From Bradyrhizobium sp. CCGUVB1N3 (GTDB lineage: Bacteria; Pseudomonadota; Alphaproteobacteria; Rhizobiales; Xanthobacteraceae), in the NCBI RefSeq assembly GCF_024199925.1, contig NZ_JANADR010000003.1:62001-126000 (forward strand): DNA of 64,000 bases. Reading direction: 5' to 3'. Positions 1 through 8,841 of this stretch are shown here, one piece after another. The notes under the pieces were generated by a model. It was not told where the DNA came from. It saw only the letters and a list, made by a program, of their open reading frames with translations, and made no database searches. Position numbers and translations under genes: made by a program. The number at the start of each line of letters is the position of its first letter. Position 1 is the stretch's first letter.

Positions 1-2562
1 TTCGTTCGCGTTCGCCAGAGGTCCGAGGAAGAGCCTTCATTTGCTTTGCTCGGGCAATCGGTCACCTATTGGCTTGAACCTTTTCGCGTGTCGGAATCCT
101 CCGAAGCAGCCGATTGGGAATTCGCGACCTGTGAACGCGCACAGCGCGGCAGGCTACCCTCGGATTGGATTGAGGGAAGCGTCGCGCTGGAATGGAACAC
201 ATTAGACCTAGTTGACTCCAGGACTGCCCGCGACAGCTTTCCTCGTCGTAGGGGCAAAGTCGCGCGGTGGAGCGATTGCATCGCTCAGACCGAGCCGAAA
301 CAATTTAAGAAGACCGATTTGGATCGGATGCACGAGGCTTTCTCGCTCCTACTCGCACTCGAAATGGCCTACGCAGCCGCGGACGTGTTCCCGGTCGAAG
401 TGCCGAGCAGGGCCGAGCGTTCGTCGAGCGGCGAGTCCTACGTGCTCACGCTTTCTTCCAGGTACGACCGTGCGCGCGCGGAGCTATCGACGGCTTTGGC
501 GCTCGAGGCTCCTGCGGTCCGCCTGACCAAGATGCTTGAATCCGACGATCTGGTGCAGCAGGAGGGAAGCTGGATTCTGACCGAGACCGGAGAGTTGGGC
601 GACCACACCGATGAGACGGAGTGGCGTTTCCTGGACCGCAGCGAAGCGGATGCGAGAGAGCGTCTACGGTTCGATGGCGCCGCGCCGGCCGAACCAACCT
701 CCGTGGCCTACCTCTCTCCGCCGGGGATGGCGGGACAGCTCGCGCAGTTCAGGCGTCGAAGAAAGGCACTGAAGGTCCTGCGCGAACACACCGAGTTGCT
801 CCGCATGCTGGCGGATCCCAGGTCTCGCATCGATGACAGCCACGATCCGCTGAACGAGAAGGAAACTCGCTTCAAGGAACTCGACGAATCCAAGAAGGGC
901 GCGCTCCGCGAGATACTGTCGACGGTGCCGTTGTTTTTTCTGCAGGGTCCACCTGGCGTAGGTAAGACGTTCCTCGTCGGCGACATCGTGAAACGGCGAT
1001 TCGAAGACGACCCAACTGCCCGCATGCTCCTCTCGGCTCAGAGCAACGCTGCAATCGACCATCTCATGAAGGAGATTCAGTCGAGCTTCGGAGAGGATTC
1101 GAGCACGACGCCGGTGATGGTGCGTGCGCGACCGGCCGACGACGATCCATCCGACACGGATCTGGAAATCGATCGCCAAGCCGACCGACACTTGCAGGCC
1201 CTCGCCAAGAGCCCATTGGTTGCCGAGGCGAGCAGCGGCTTGCAGCAAAAGGTGATTGCGCTCGCGCAAGCTCGGCAGGAGCTTCAGGGCGGTGGACGAC
1301 GCTCGGCCCGCCGAAACCGAATGTCCGCCGAAGGACGAGCGTTCGAGGGAATGATACTACGATCGGCCAATCTGGTCTTTGCGACCACGAATTCCGCAGC
1401 GGTCGACCGCTTGATCGAGGAGCGTAGCCTCTTCGATTGGACCATCATCGAAGAGGCGGGAAAAGCCACCGGCGGCGAGCTACTCTCGCCGCTGTTACTT
1501 TCTCACCGCCGGCTCATGATCGGCGATCACAAGCAGCTCCCGCCCTACAACGTGGAGCGCATGACCCGTCTTCTTTCGGTCCCCGACAAGGTCAAGGCCG
1601 CGGTTGGATCGGCGCAAGAGCTGATCTCGCGCCATCTCAAGGATCCGGGGTTAGAGGATCTGTTCGATGAGATCGAATCCGAGAGCGACGATTTCGGCCG
1701 CCTCTGTTCGCAGACACTCTCGATACTCACCATGTTCGAATCGATGGTCGAGGCAGAATTTGCACGCAAGGCGAAGGCACGCCGTGAATTCCGCCCGATC
1801 GCCAGGCGTCTCGAAGAGCAGTACCGGATGCACCCGGCGATCGCCAAGATCGTGTCGAATTGCTTCTACGATGGCAAGCTTTCGACCAACGATAAGAAGG
1901 CGGATGAGTATCGCACGAAGAAACCGCCGCTAATGTTTGGGCCGGGCGCAACGGTGCCGGATGCGCCCATTGTCTTCGTTGACATGCCGTTCGTGAGGGC
2001 CGCCCGCGGCTATAGGGGAGGAGAGCGAGCACCACCGTGGTCCAATCCAGACGAAGTCAAGGCCGCACTGCATGTTCTTTCGCAGTTGCGTGCTCGGGAG
2101 GGAGAGAAGCCCTCGCTTGCCGTGCTTTCCCCCTACCGCGAACAGGTCCGGTCTTTGCGGAGTGCGATCAATGGAGAGGCGAAGACCTTGGGTCACCTGT
2201 CGTCGTTCAAGCCCGCCGTCGGAGACGGAGAATTTTTCGGCACCGTCGATTCCTTCCAAGGCGATCAAGCCGATCTGGTTCTGATCTCGCTGGTTCGGAA
2301 TAACGGTCATGGCGCACCGGCGAAGGCACTTGGATTTCTTCGAGATAATCGGCGAATGAACGTCCTCCTGAGCCGAGCAAAATGGAGGCTCGTCATGGTC
2401 GGGAGCTTGGCATTCTATCGCAACGTGGTCGAGGTCGCTCAGGGCCTTCCGGAATCCGACATCGGATTCATGAAAAGGTTTCTGGCGGCATTTGACGAGG
2501 CAGATGCCGCTGGGGAGGCGAAGATCATTCCTTGGTCCGAGTTGACCGGAGCGGGATCATGA
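1..2562 (+). CDS. UPF1/DNA2-like superfamily 1 helicase, 5' end outside window
   Basis: The reading frame is open from base 1, so the TTG at 46 is not a convincing start and the N-terminus lies outside the window. SF1 helicase motifs appear in order: Walker A GPPGVGKT near residue 300 (counted from the TTG), the Walker B-like DWTIIEEAGK, motif III GDHKQLPP, motif IV EEQYRMHP, motif V GTVDSFQGDQADLV and motif VI NVLLSRAKWRLVMVG. This layout belongs to UPF1/SMUBP2/DNA2-type helicases, which translocate on RNA or ssDNA using ATP. The stop codon overlaps the start of the next gene (ATGA), which encodes a PLD-family nuclease, so the two proteins probably act together. Helicase-PLD pairs occur in anti-phage systems such as Mokosh. 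Whether a kinase or other domain precedes the helicase cannot be seen here. Confidence 0.9.
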   Translation, partial: FVRVRQRSEEEPSFALLGQSVTYWLEPFRVSESSEAADWEFATCERAQRGRLPSDWIEGSVALEWNTLDLVDSRTARDSFPRRRGKVARWSDCIAQTEPKQFKKTDLDRMHEAFSLLLALEMAYAAADVFPVEVPSRAERSSSGESYVLTLSSRYDRARAELSTALALEAPAVRLTKMLESDDLVQQEGSWILTETGELGDHTDETEWRFLDRSEADARERLRFDGAAPAEPTSVAYLSPPGMAGQLAQFRRRRKALKVLREHTELLRMLADPRSRIDDSHDPLNEKETRFKELDESKKGALREILSTVPLFFLQGPPGVGKTFLVGDIVKRRFEDDPTARMLLSAQSNAAIDHLMKEIQSSFGEDSSTTPVMVRARPADDDPSDTDLEIDRQADRHLQALAKSPLVAEASSGLQQKVIALAQARQELQGGGRRSARRNRMSAEGRAFEGMILRSANLVFATTNSAAVDRLIEERSLFDWTIIEEAGKATGGELLSPLLLSHRRLMIGDHKQLPPYNVERMTRLLSVPDKVKAAVGSAQELISRHLKDPGLEDLFDEIESESDDFGRLCSQTLSILTMFESMVEAEFARKAKARREFRPIARRLEEQYRMHPAIAKIVSNCFYDGKLSTNDKKADEYRTKKPPLMFGPGATVPDAPIVFVDMPFVRAARGYRGGERAPPWSNPDEVKAALHVLSQLRAREGEKPSLAVLSPYREQVRSLRSAINGEAKTLGHLSSFKPAVGDGEFFGTVDSFQGDQADLVLISLVRNNGHGAPAKALGFLRDNRRMNVLLSRAKWRLVMVGSLAFYRNVVEVAQGLPESDIGFMKRFLAAFDEADAAGEAKIIPWSELTGAGS

Positions 2563-4298
2563 CGGTCGTGCAAGTCGCCATTCCGGTGCTTCGTGGGCGG
2601 CGGCGGTTTCACGTCGAAAAAGGTAAGCGATGGAGCCTGATCGAGCATCTCATGCTCGAGGCGGTCACACGAGCCCCGGCGACCGCTGCCGACTTGGCGC
2701 AACGCTCGAACCTTCCCAGGCGGGTGGTTGTCGAAGCGTTCATCCGTCTCATGCGGGTGGGCTGGGTCGAGCTTTCCGCTGGCCGCGATGGGCTCTCGTT
2801 CGTCGCGACCGACGGCGGAAAGGCGCAGATTGACAGTGGGTCGCTGCAAGCTCCGACAGTGATAACGCCCCGTTGGATGGGGTTCCTGGTCGACCGGGTC
2901 GCCGGAAACGTGTTCAGGCGATCCGAAATCGCCGCGCGGCACCGGAACGAACTCGCAAAACTCGGCGACAAGCTTGTGTACCTTCAGAAGTCCCCGGATC
3001 ACGACAAGGAGGACATGGCCGAATTGTTCGCGGCCCTGGAGGGCGAGGAAGAAGTCATCGTGCGGGTCGAACCCAGCCCCGATCGCTTTCTGGAGCGGTT
3101 TGCCGTCGTCAGCGTCGTCAACGACACGATCGAAGGCCTGCCTGGCCGAGCAAATACCGCCTTGCGCGAAGCCATCAGGGCGGCAGCAGCGCAAGCTGCG
3201 AAGACCAGCGTAGCGAAGGCTGGTATATCCAACTCTTCGGACGCTTCGCCCGAACCGGTAGTGACAGCGACAACGACCGCCCTTTTCGAGCAGAACGACC
3301 TTCTCATCGATGCTGCCGATCACGCTTCCGCCTTGGACAAGGCACTCGGGCAGGCCCGAGAGCAGGTCATCATCCATTCCACCTTCATTTCCGAAAAGGC
3401 CGTGCCGGAGATTTTACCGAAACTCATCAATGCGGCCGCGAAGGGCACCCTCCTACGCGTCATGTGGGGTCAGGATGACGACGGCACCAGCGTTTCAAGT
3501 TCGCGCCGCGCCATTTCCGTGCTTCAACAGGCCATCGAAGCGGAAGGCTGGAGCGATCAGATCAAAATCCATTCCTTCACAACGAGGTCGCATGCCAAGC
3601 TGTTGATCGCGGATGACGGCAAAGGACAATGGTCGGCAATCGTCGGATCGTGCAATTGGTTGTCGTCCGACTTCGACAGCTTCGAGACCTCGATTCGGGT
3701 TCGCGAGCCGGCCTTGGTCGGCCAACTAGTCCGCCATCTCTCGGCTATGTCGCTCGGAGCACCCGGCGTCTGGCATGACTTCGCCACCGACCTGACCATC
3801 CTCGGCCGACGCATAGAATTGGTTCGGCGCCCACCTGGTCGCACGGCACGCATGAGGATTCTGCTCGCGCCCGACCATAGCGCCCTCGTCCTGGAAGCAC
3901 GCGATGCGGCGGTACGCCGAATCTTCGTCACAAGCCATCGTATCGGCATCGCGGGAAGGCCGATGGTCATCATCCCGGTCCTGGCTGCCGTAAAAGACAG
4001 CCAGATCGAGGTCGGTCTCTACTACGGCCGACCTACTGGAGCGCTGTCCGGTATCGACGCGGCCGGCCTGACGCGCGAACTCGCGAAACAAGGGATCGGC
4101 TTTCGTCCTATTCGCCAACCGCGGCTTCATGCGAAGGTTCTTGCTTGGGACGACGATAACCTGGCCGTAACGAGCCAGAACTGGCTGTCCGCGGATCCCT
4201 CCGACGTCGCACGTCGTAGTGAAATCGGAGTATTCGTCGAATCGAACCGCGTCGCCGACTATCTTATTCGGCGGTTCGAACACGCCCGATCGGGTTGA
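2559..4298 (+). CDS. Phospholipase D-like protein with two HKD motifs
   Basis: The ATG at 2559 overlaps the helicase stop by 4 nt and is preferred to the upstream TTG at 2532. Residues of about 25-80 form a winged-helix-like stretch (IEHLMLEAVTRAP then DLAQRSNLPRRVVVEAFIRL). Two PLD signatures follow: RSHAKLLIADDGKGQW with downstream GSCNWLSSDFDSFE, and QPRLHAKVLAWDDDN with SQNWLSADPSD. Each has the HxK core, the later Asp and the following N/S box, so a pseudodimeric active site is intact. PLD-family enzymes of this type are phosphodiesterases, often DNases in defence systems. The upstream helicase suggests a nuclease-helicase pair. Substrate (DNA, RNA or lipid) cannot be decided from sequence, but no signal peptide is present, which favours an intracellular nuclease. 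Confidence 0.85.
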   Translation: MTVVQVAIPVLRGRRRFHVEKGKRWSLIEHLMLEAVTRAPATAADLAQRSNLPRRVVVEAFIRLMRVGWVELSAGRDGLSFVATDGGKAQIDSGSLQAPTVITPRWMGFLVDRVAGNVFRRSEIAARHRNELAKLGDKLVYLQKSPDHDKEDMAELFAALEGEEEVIVRVEPSPDRFLERFAVVSVVNDTIEGLPGRANTALREAIRAAAAQAAKTSVAKAGISNSSDASPEPVVTATTTALFEQNDLLIDAADHASALDKALGQAREQVIIHSTFISEKAVPEILPKLINAAAKGTLLRVMWGQDDDGTSVSSSRRAISVLQQAIEAEGWSDQIKIHSFTTRSHAKLLIADDGKGQWSAIVGSCNWLSSDFDSFETSIRVREPALVGQLVRHLSAMSLGAPGVWHDFATDLTILGRRIELVRRPPGRTARMRILLAPDHSALVLEARDAAVRRIFVTSHRIGIAGRPMVIIPVLAAVKDSQIEVGLYYGRPTGALSGIDAAGLTRELAKQGIGFRPIRQPRLHAKVLAWDDDNLAVTSQNWLSADPSDVARRSEIGVFVESNRVADYLIRRFEHARSG

Positions 4299-4403
4299 CC
4301 GCAGCGGCTCCTGGAGGCGGCCCGTCCGTGTCCCGGACGTCGACGGGAATGTCTTTTCTGAGTTGGTCGCCGTTGAGACCACTTCGAATGCCTGCAAGTC
4401 GGC

Positions 4404-5478
4404 CTATCTGGTCCGCTCATTGTCTTGTGTTTTCTCGCGCCCTTCTGCATCGACGCCCTGCTCCGCTCCGCGCCGCCGGGTATTGGCAAGCTCAGAAAGC
4501 TCGTTCTTCAGCGCATGCCGGCGGGTCTCAACAGCAGGCATGTCTTCGACGAATCGCAGAATCTGCCACGCTAGCTCGTGATCGGCAGTTGCTCGAGAGC
4601 GCTGCAGCTCGGCGGCATAGTCGAGATATCCCCGCCTGATCGCGTCCTGACGCGACTTAATCTGTTCGTCCCAAGGGTTTTTGGCGGTCCTGCCACCCTT
4701 CACCTCCGAAAGCACCTCCTTATGGGCGAGCCGATCGACATCGGGCGATCTTTCGCTTGCGTAAGGCGAGCACCGGTCCGCGATCGGCCTTTCGAACCCG
4801 TCCTCGGGTCCGCCGCGGCGTTGCCTCCGCTGCGATACCGCGAAGTCGGAGTTCACCAGCAACCCGTTCCCTCCAGACCTGAAGATCCGCCTTGCGGGGG
4901 TTAAGGCGCCTGCCGTCATGGCCGAGGGACCGAACCGTCAAGTGCACGTGGGGATGCTTATCATCGAGGTGCTGGACAAAGACGTAGTCGTGATTGTGCC
5001 CGAACGTCTCGATGGCAAACGCCCGGGCTGAATCCTTGACAGCGGCGGCATCGGTGCCAGCAGGCATCGACAGAATGATGTTGATCGAAAGCGATGCATC
5101 ACGGCGGCGCTTTTCGTCGAGACCGGCATCATCCTCCCAGCGCTGCTGCAGGTCTTTCAATCCGGCACGACCCGTCAGCGCCGCGCCCTGCTCCGTTTCC
5201 GCATCGAGCTCGCCGTTTCGCGTGATGTATGCAAGGTGTGACTTGAGATGCGCCACGTCCTTGGTGCGACCGGTGATCTTGACCATCACCTCTGGTGCTC
5301 GGCGTACGATACGTTCGAGCTTTGCACGCATCGCCGGCGTAAGGCGGCCCGGAGCGGCCGGGTCGGGGATATCCCACTCGGCCCGCCGCGGGCGTCGATT
5401 AGCCGTTTCCCAGACATACGAGATCGGCGGAAGTTCTGAGGCCAGGTCGGTAGGCCGCGGCGAATTGCGCCGACTCAT
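4404..5478 (-). pseudogene. MOBP (VirD2-like) relaxase, frameshifted
   Basis: The N-terminal 230 or so residues read as a P-type relaxase. A motif I candidate Tyr occurs in HLKSHLAYITRNGEL, and motif III reads HLDDKHPHVHLTVRSLG, the HxDxxxPHxH metal-binding signature of MOBP relaxases. This frame stops at 4720, but another frame continues a plausible charged C-terminal tail (LAHKEVLSEVKGG, then YLDYAAELQRSRATADHELA) down to 4404. The two joins imply a frameshift near 4760. The nicking domain itself is uninterrupted, so a truncated but active enzyme is possible. The start overlaps the mobC stop (ATGA). A relaxase nicks oriT and leads the strand into a recipient through a conjugation pore supplied elsewhere; no mating-pair genes are present in this window. 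Confidence 0.75.
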
Positions 5479-5993
5479 CGCCGCCCGTCCCAGTAATCGG
5501 CGTTGCCGTGCAGCGCACTACGCAATTGCGCGAGCTCTCTTTCGATGACCCGCTTGGCCTCTTGAATGGCGGACAGATCGGGCTCAACCGCCCTGCCCAG
5601 CAGCACACTGGCGTTCGCGGCACGCGCAATCTGGTTGATGTTACCACCGATCCGGTTGAGCTCGCAAACGATCGCGCGAAGCGCCTCGTGCTCGCTCGGA
5701 GAATACTGCACCGGTGACGCCAGTCGCGAGCGCACCAAGGCGACGATCCAGCCGGTTCGGGTCATGCCACGCTGATGTGAGACCTCTGCAAGCTGGCGCA
5801 TCTCGCTCTCACGAAATCGCACCGTCACCTTCTCCGGTCGTCCGACAGGCAGCGTCAAGATGCGTGGCGCTGGTGCAGCCGGTGCCTCAGCAATGAGGCG
5901 CCGCAGCAGTGCGGATTTGCCGCCCTGGGTAGCTGCAAAAGCTGAGAACTCCGCCGCGAGTTCGTCGGAGACACGAAGAGAGATCAGAGCCAT
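5475..5993 (-). CDS. mobC: MobC-like mobilisation accessory protein
   Basis: The protein begins MALISLRVSDELAAEF at the ATG at 5993; an alternative start 15 nt upstream is less likely. The N-terminal third resembles a ribbon-helix-helix DNA-binding segment. The stretch VTVRFRESEMRQLAEVSHQR followed by GMTRTGWIVALVRSRL and ELNRIGGNINQIARAAN is typical of MobC proteins, which bind oriT and assist relaxase nicking. It overlaps the relaxase gene by 4 nt, forming a mob operon. A perfect 17-bp palindrome and a nick-like sequence lie just upstream of the start, which is where a MobC target would be expected. Family assignment is good; the details of its binding are inferred. Confidence 0.8.
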   Translation of the reverse strand: MALISLRVSDELAAEFSAFAATQGGKSALLRRLIAEAPAAPAPRILTLPVGRPEKVTVRFRESEMRQLAEVSHQRGMTRTGWIVALVRSRLASPVQYSPSEHEALRAIVCELNRIGGNINQIARAANASVLLGRAVEPDLSAIQEAKRVIERELAQLRSALHGNADYWDGRR

Positions 5994-6010
5994 GCACGCC
6001 AATCCCAATC

Positions 6011-6047
6011 GCGATGTAATACATCGCTGGCGCGAAGCCTATCCTGC
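6011..6047. other. oriT: Candidate oriT: 17-bp palindrome plus RP4-like nick site
   Basis: GCGATGTAATACATCGC (6011-6027) is a perfect palindrome 17 nt upstream of the mobC start. Eleven bases further on, CCTATCCTG/C (6038-6047) matches the nic core of RP4/RK2-type origins (YATCCTG/Y). Position beside mobC and a MOBP relaxase supports oriT. The cleavage point between 6046 and 6047 is inferred by analogy. Confidence 0.6.
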
Positions 6048-6078
6048 ACTAGAAAGTACGAAGCTCTCCACCCCCTCC

Positions 6079-6100
6079 ATGTTGGTTCAAACCAACATGC
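6079..6100. promoter_or_regulatory. parS-like palindrome, downstream copy
   Basis: The core GTTGGTTCAAACCAAC (6081-6096) is extended on both sides by CAT/ATG to a 22-bp inverted repeat broken only at the central dinucleotide. The same 16-bp core (read on the other strand) occurs upstream of the parA start. Two copies bracketing a parAB operon suggest the centromere/operator recognised by this ParB. It does not match the chromosomal parS TGTTTCACGTGAAACA. The rest of the interval up to 6418 shows no gene I can support. Confidence 0.55.
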
Positions 6101-6418
6101 TCGGCATTCAAAGCTCGGCAGTTGCTGCAGGTGAGATCCAACCCAGGTGGCGATCGATGCGCAGAATTCCTCCGGGAGTGGCGCAGCCATCACCCCTAAC
6201 CTTTGCATTGCTCGAACGCTGCGCGTGCGGATCGGCAAAATTGGCACCGAGCATGTGGACCGCGGCTTTCCAGCAGCCTCCGGCCTCTCTACAGCGCTGT
6301 GGGGGGGCGCGTTCGGCCTCCGGCTGCTGCGCTGACGCGCCATCCTTCGGATGGGAAATCCGCTCCGCCTGCATGCCAAGCGCAGCAGTCTTTCTGAGGG
6401 GACAGTCCAAGGCCGGCC

Positions 6419-7399
6419 TCATGCGGAAATGATCTCTTCGATCGTGATGGTCGATGCCGGCACCTCTTCCGCTTCTACTGCGCCATCGACCAATAACACG
6501 GCATGGCGTGAGCCTTGAGACGCGAGCTGATCGACGAGAAGACAGCCGGCGCGATCTTGGTGGCGTACTCTGATCGTCACTGATGAACTTATTCGCTCAT
6601 TTCGATGGACCGAAGACTTGGAGTTCTTCTCCGCGGCCGCCGTTGCACGGTCTCTCTCTATGGGTCGCGATGCCACTTGCACCGCGATCGGGCTTCGTAC
6701 TGGTTGAGCTCCAGGAGGACCTTCGCCATCAGCATGGGAGCCGCCAACTTCGCTGCGAATTTTGCGAGCCAGCTGGCGGGCGTTGGCGTCGGTGAAGCTC
6801 TCCTGTGCTGCACATATGGTCTCGACGGCGTTGGGCTGCTCGCGCCAAGCCTGGTAGAGTTCATACACAGCACGGATTGACGAGCCGGCAAGCTTCGACC
6901 GGAGAAATTCCGGCATACTTTGGACCGACGCGTAGCGAGACACCCAGTCCCTGGGCTTACCGAGCTTGCGCGAGATGTCAGCCTGATTATCGCCCTGCTC
7001 CAAGCGGTCCGCGACGAATGCCGCAATTTCGGGGGCATTGAGGTCGTCCCGCTGGATGTTCTCAATCATCTGAACATAGCGATCCGCAGAACCAGCGGCA
7101 TGAACGAAAGCCGGGATGTCGCTGAGCCCGGCGCGCTTGGCAGCACGATACCGCCGCGCGCCCATGACGATTACGTAGCGGCCTTCCTCGGTCGCCTGCC
7201 GCAGCACAATCGGTTGCAACACGCCGTGCTGACGGACCGATTCCGCAAGCTCATCGAGCTTCTGTTCATCGAAGCTGCGACGGGGCTGGCCTGGATCTTC
7301 GTCAATGCGATCGATGGAGATGGAAGTCGGTCGCCCGGTTGCGACGACACCATCTTCCGCGGCGTCGATGAGCTGCTTAAAGCTGAGATCAAGCGCCAT
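6419..7399 (-). CDS. parB: ParB/Spo0J-family partition protein (stand-alone parAB)
   Basis: A canonical ParB N-terminal domain is present: SISIDRIDEDPGQPRR (box I), ESVRQHGVLQPIVLR, then YVIVMGARRYRAAKRAGL (the CTPase/clamp GxRRxRA motif) and YVQMIENIQRDDL. A helix-turn-helix follows (QADISRKLGKPRDWVSRYAS). The C-terminal third is variable and presumably dimerises. The start overlaps the end of parA by 11 nt, so the two are co-translated. This pair is separate from the repABC operon upstream, so the replicon carries a second partition module. A palindrome found on both sides of the pair is the probable binding site. Assignment to the family is secure; gene symbol is generic. Confidence 0.9.
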   Translation of the reverse strand: MALDLSFKQLIDAAEDGVVATGRPTSISIDRIDEDPGQPRRSFDEQKLDELAESVRQHGVLQPIVLRQATEEGRYVIVMGARRYRAAKRAGLSDIPAFVHAAGSADRYVQMIENIQRDDLNAPEIAAFVADRLEQGDNQADISRKLGKPRDWVSRYASVQSMPEFLRSKLAGSSIRAVYELYQAWREQPNAVETICAAQESFTDANARQLARKIRSEVGGSHADGEGPPGAQPVRSPIAVQVASRPIERDRATAAAEKNSKSSVHRNERISSSVTIRVRHQDRAGCLLVDQLASQGSRHAVLLVDGAVEAEEVPASTITIEEIISA

Positions 7400-8150
7400 G
7401 TGCCGTCTCGTTCATCTGCGCGACGATCTTGGCGAGAACATCACGGATTTCGCGACCAGCCTCCTGCGCAGAGCGGCGCTTGAGCTTCCGGACCGGCAGG
7501 CGTTCCGCAACGGCCTCAGCGTAGCCATCCCTTGCAACGATCTGCCCAGGGAACACATATTTGCCGGCTTCGCGCAGCAGTTGCTCAAGGTGCGTTCTTT
7601 GACGAGGCGATTTCGTATTGAAGTTCGAAGGCAGCAACCCGAGGAACTTCGTATCCTGGCGACCATAACGCCTTTGGACGCCGATCACGGTTTGCATCAG
7701 ACCTTTGACGCCCTTGATCGAATAGTCCTCCAGATAAATGGGGGCCAGCACATGCGACGCCGCGACCAAACAACCAACACTGCGCAGTCCAAGTGATGGC
7801 GGCGTATCGATGACGCAGGCATCGAACTGGTCCGACGCAATAGCGAGGTTCTCTTGCAGTGTCGTTATGGCGGCTGCAGTGCTGCGATCGAGATCAGTTA
7901 GCGAGCTATCGACCGGTGCGAGCGTTAGGCCTTCGTCTTCGCGAGGCACGATTCGTATCCCCGGCTTGAACAAATCCGCGGCTAACGTTGAACCGGCGTA
8001 GTGCATCAACGTATCCGATGCATTGCTCTGCGCATCAACGTCGATCACGAGAACGCGGAAATTCGCTTCCGCCATGAACCAAGCCAAATGCACAGCAAGC
8101 GTCGTCTTCCCGACCCCGCCCTTTTGATTGTTGATGACAATGGTCTTCAT
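7389..8150 (-). CDS. parA: ParA-family partition ATPase (stand-alone parAB)
   Basis: The ATG at 8150 gives MKTIVINNQKGGVGKTTLAV, with the deviant Walker A KGGVGKTT at the very N-terminus, so this start is far better than the upstream open frame. Further motifs are VLVIDVDAQSNASDTLM (Walker A') and FDACVIDTPPSLGLRS (Walker B). The protein is about 253 residues, the size of type Ib/Soj-like ParA without an N-terminal DNA-binding domain. It dynamically positions ParB-bound DNA. It overlaps parB by 11 nt. A palindrome 64 bp upstream of the start may serve as operator or centromere. Confidence 0.92.
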   Translation of the reverse strand: MKTIVINNQKGGVGKTTLAVHLAWFMAEANFRVLVIDVDAQSNASDTLMHYAGSTLAADLFKPGIRIVPREDEGLTLAPVDSSLTDLDRSTAAAITTLQENLAIASDQFDACVIDTPPSLGLRSVGCLVAASHVLAPIYLEDYSIKGVKGLMQTVIGVQRRYGRQDTKFLGLLPSNFNTKSPRQRTHLEQLLREAGKYVFPGQIVARDGYAEAVAERLPVRKLKRRSAQEAGREIRDVLAKIVAQMNETAHGA

Positions 8151-8213
8151 CTCAAAATCCCGAATGGGGCTGGCGGCGCTGGGGTCATGTCCTCGTCCAT
8201 CGTTTCGTGGAGG

Positions 8214-8231
8214 TGTTGGTTTGAACCAACA
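8214..8231. promoter_or_regulatory. parS-like palindrome, upstream copy (parA leader)
   Basis: TGTTGGTTTGAACCAACA contains the same 16-bp core as 6081-6096 in reverse complement. It sits 64 bp before the parA start, where a ParB or ParA binding site could act both as centromere and promoter operator. From 8232 to 8841 no other gene or motif is recognisable; this is the non-coding interval between parA and the 3' end of repC. Confidence 0.55.
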
Positions 8232-8841
8232 GCGATTGCGAATCCGATCAACGGAACGATCCCGAAATTCACCCGGCGAATCCCCTGCCAGAAGAGTCAG
8301 GTCAGTACATCGCCAACGTAAGGAACAAATTCCGGCAAGCGCGGCTGGGATCGTGCTCGTTGCTGGACCACTGCTGTCGACACCATCGCGAGCAGAGCTG
8401 TCCCCGGACGAGCTCGCCCAAACGATTAACACAGTATCACCCGTAGGCTGACCTTATTGGCCGGGAGCCCACTCGCCTTCTTAAGCATTGGCGCCTATTC
8501 AATTCGGCCAATTCGAGGGTTTCGCATGTATTGGATGAAAGTCGGTCTTGGGGCTTAACCGAGCTCGCATCCTCGGCCCCTCCGGTCGAGGCACGGCGCG
8601 CTCGCCCTCGCTCGTGCTCTCGCGCCATGCCCGCCCCCTTCACCCGTGACGCCTCCTCCTGTTGCGCCGCCTCCCGCCAGCGGACAACGCCCGGGTACGC
8701 AATCGCCGCACGAACGACCTTGAGGGCGCCAGCGTCAGCGAGGCACCCTCCCCGCTGACGCCGCAGCCGAAGTCCCTCACCGCAGCTCAGATCACGACGC
8801 GGCGGCACGAGCGGTGGCCCAAAGCGACGCTTACCCATCCG

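Noticed and set aside
46..48. TTG as the start of the helicase
   Set aside because: The frame is open to base 1 with natural coding composition, so the true start is upstream of the window.
2439..3377. 312-codon minus-strand frame over the PLD gene
   Set aside because: It is antisense to a gene with clear HKD motifs and has no recognisable domain.
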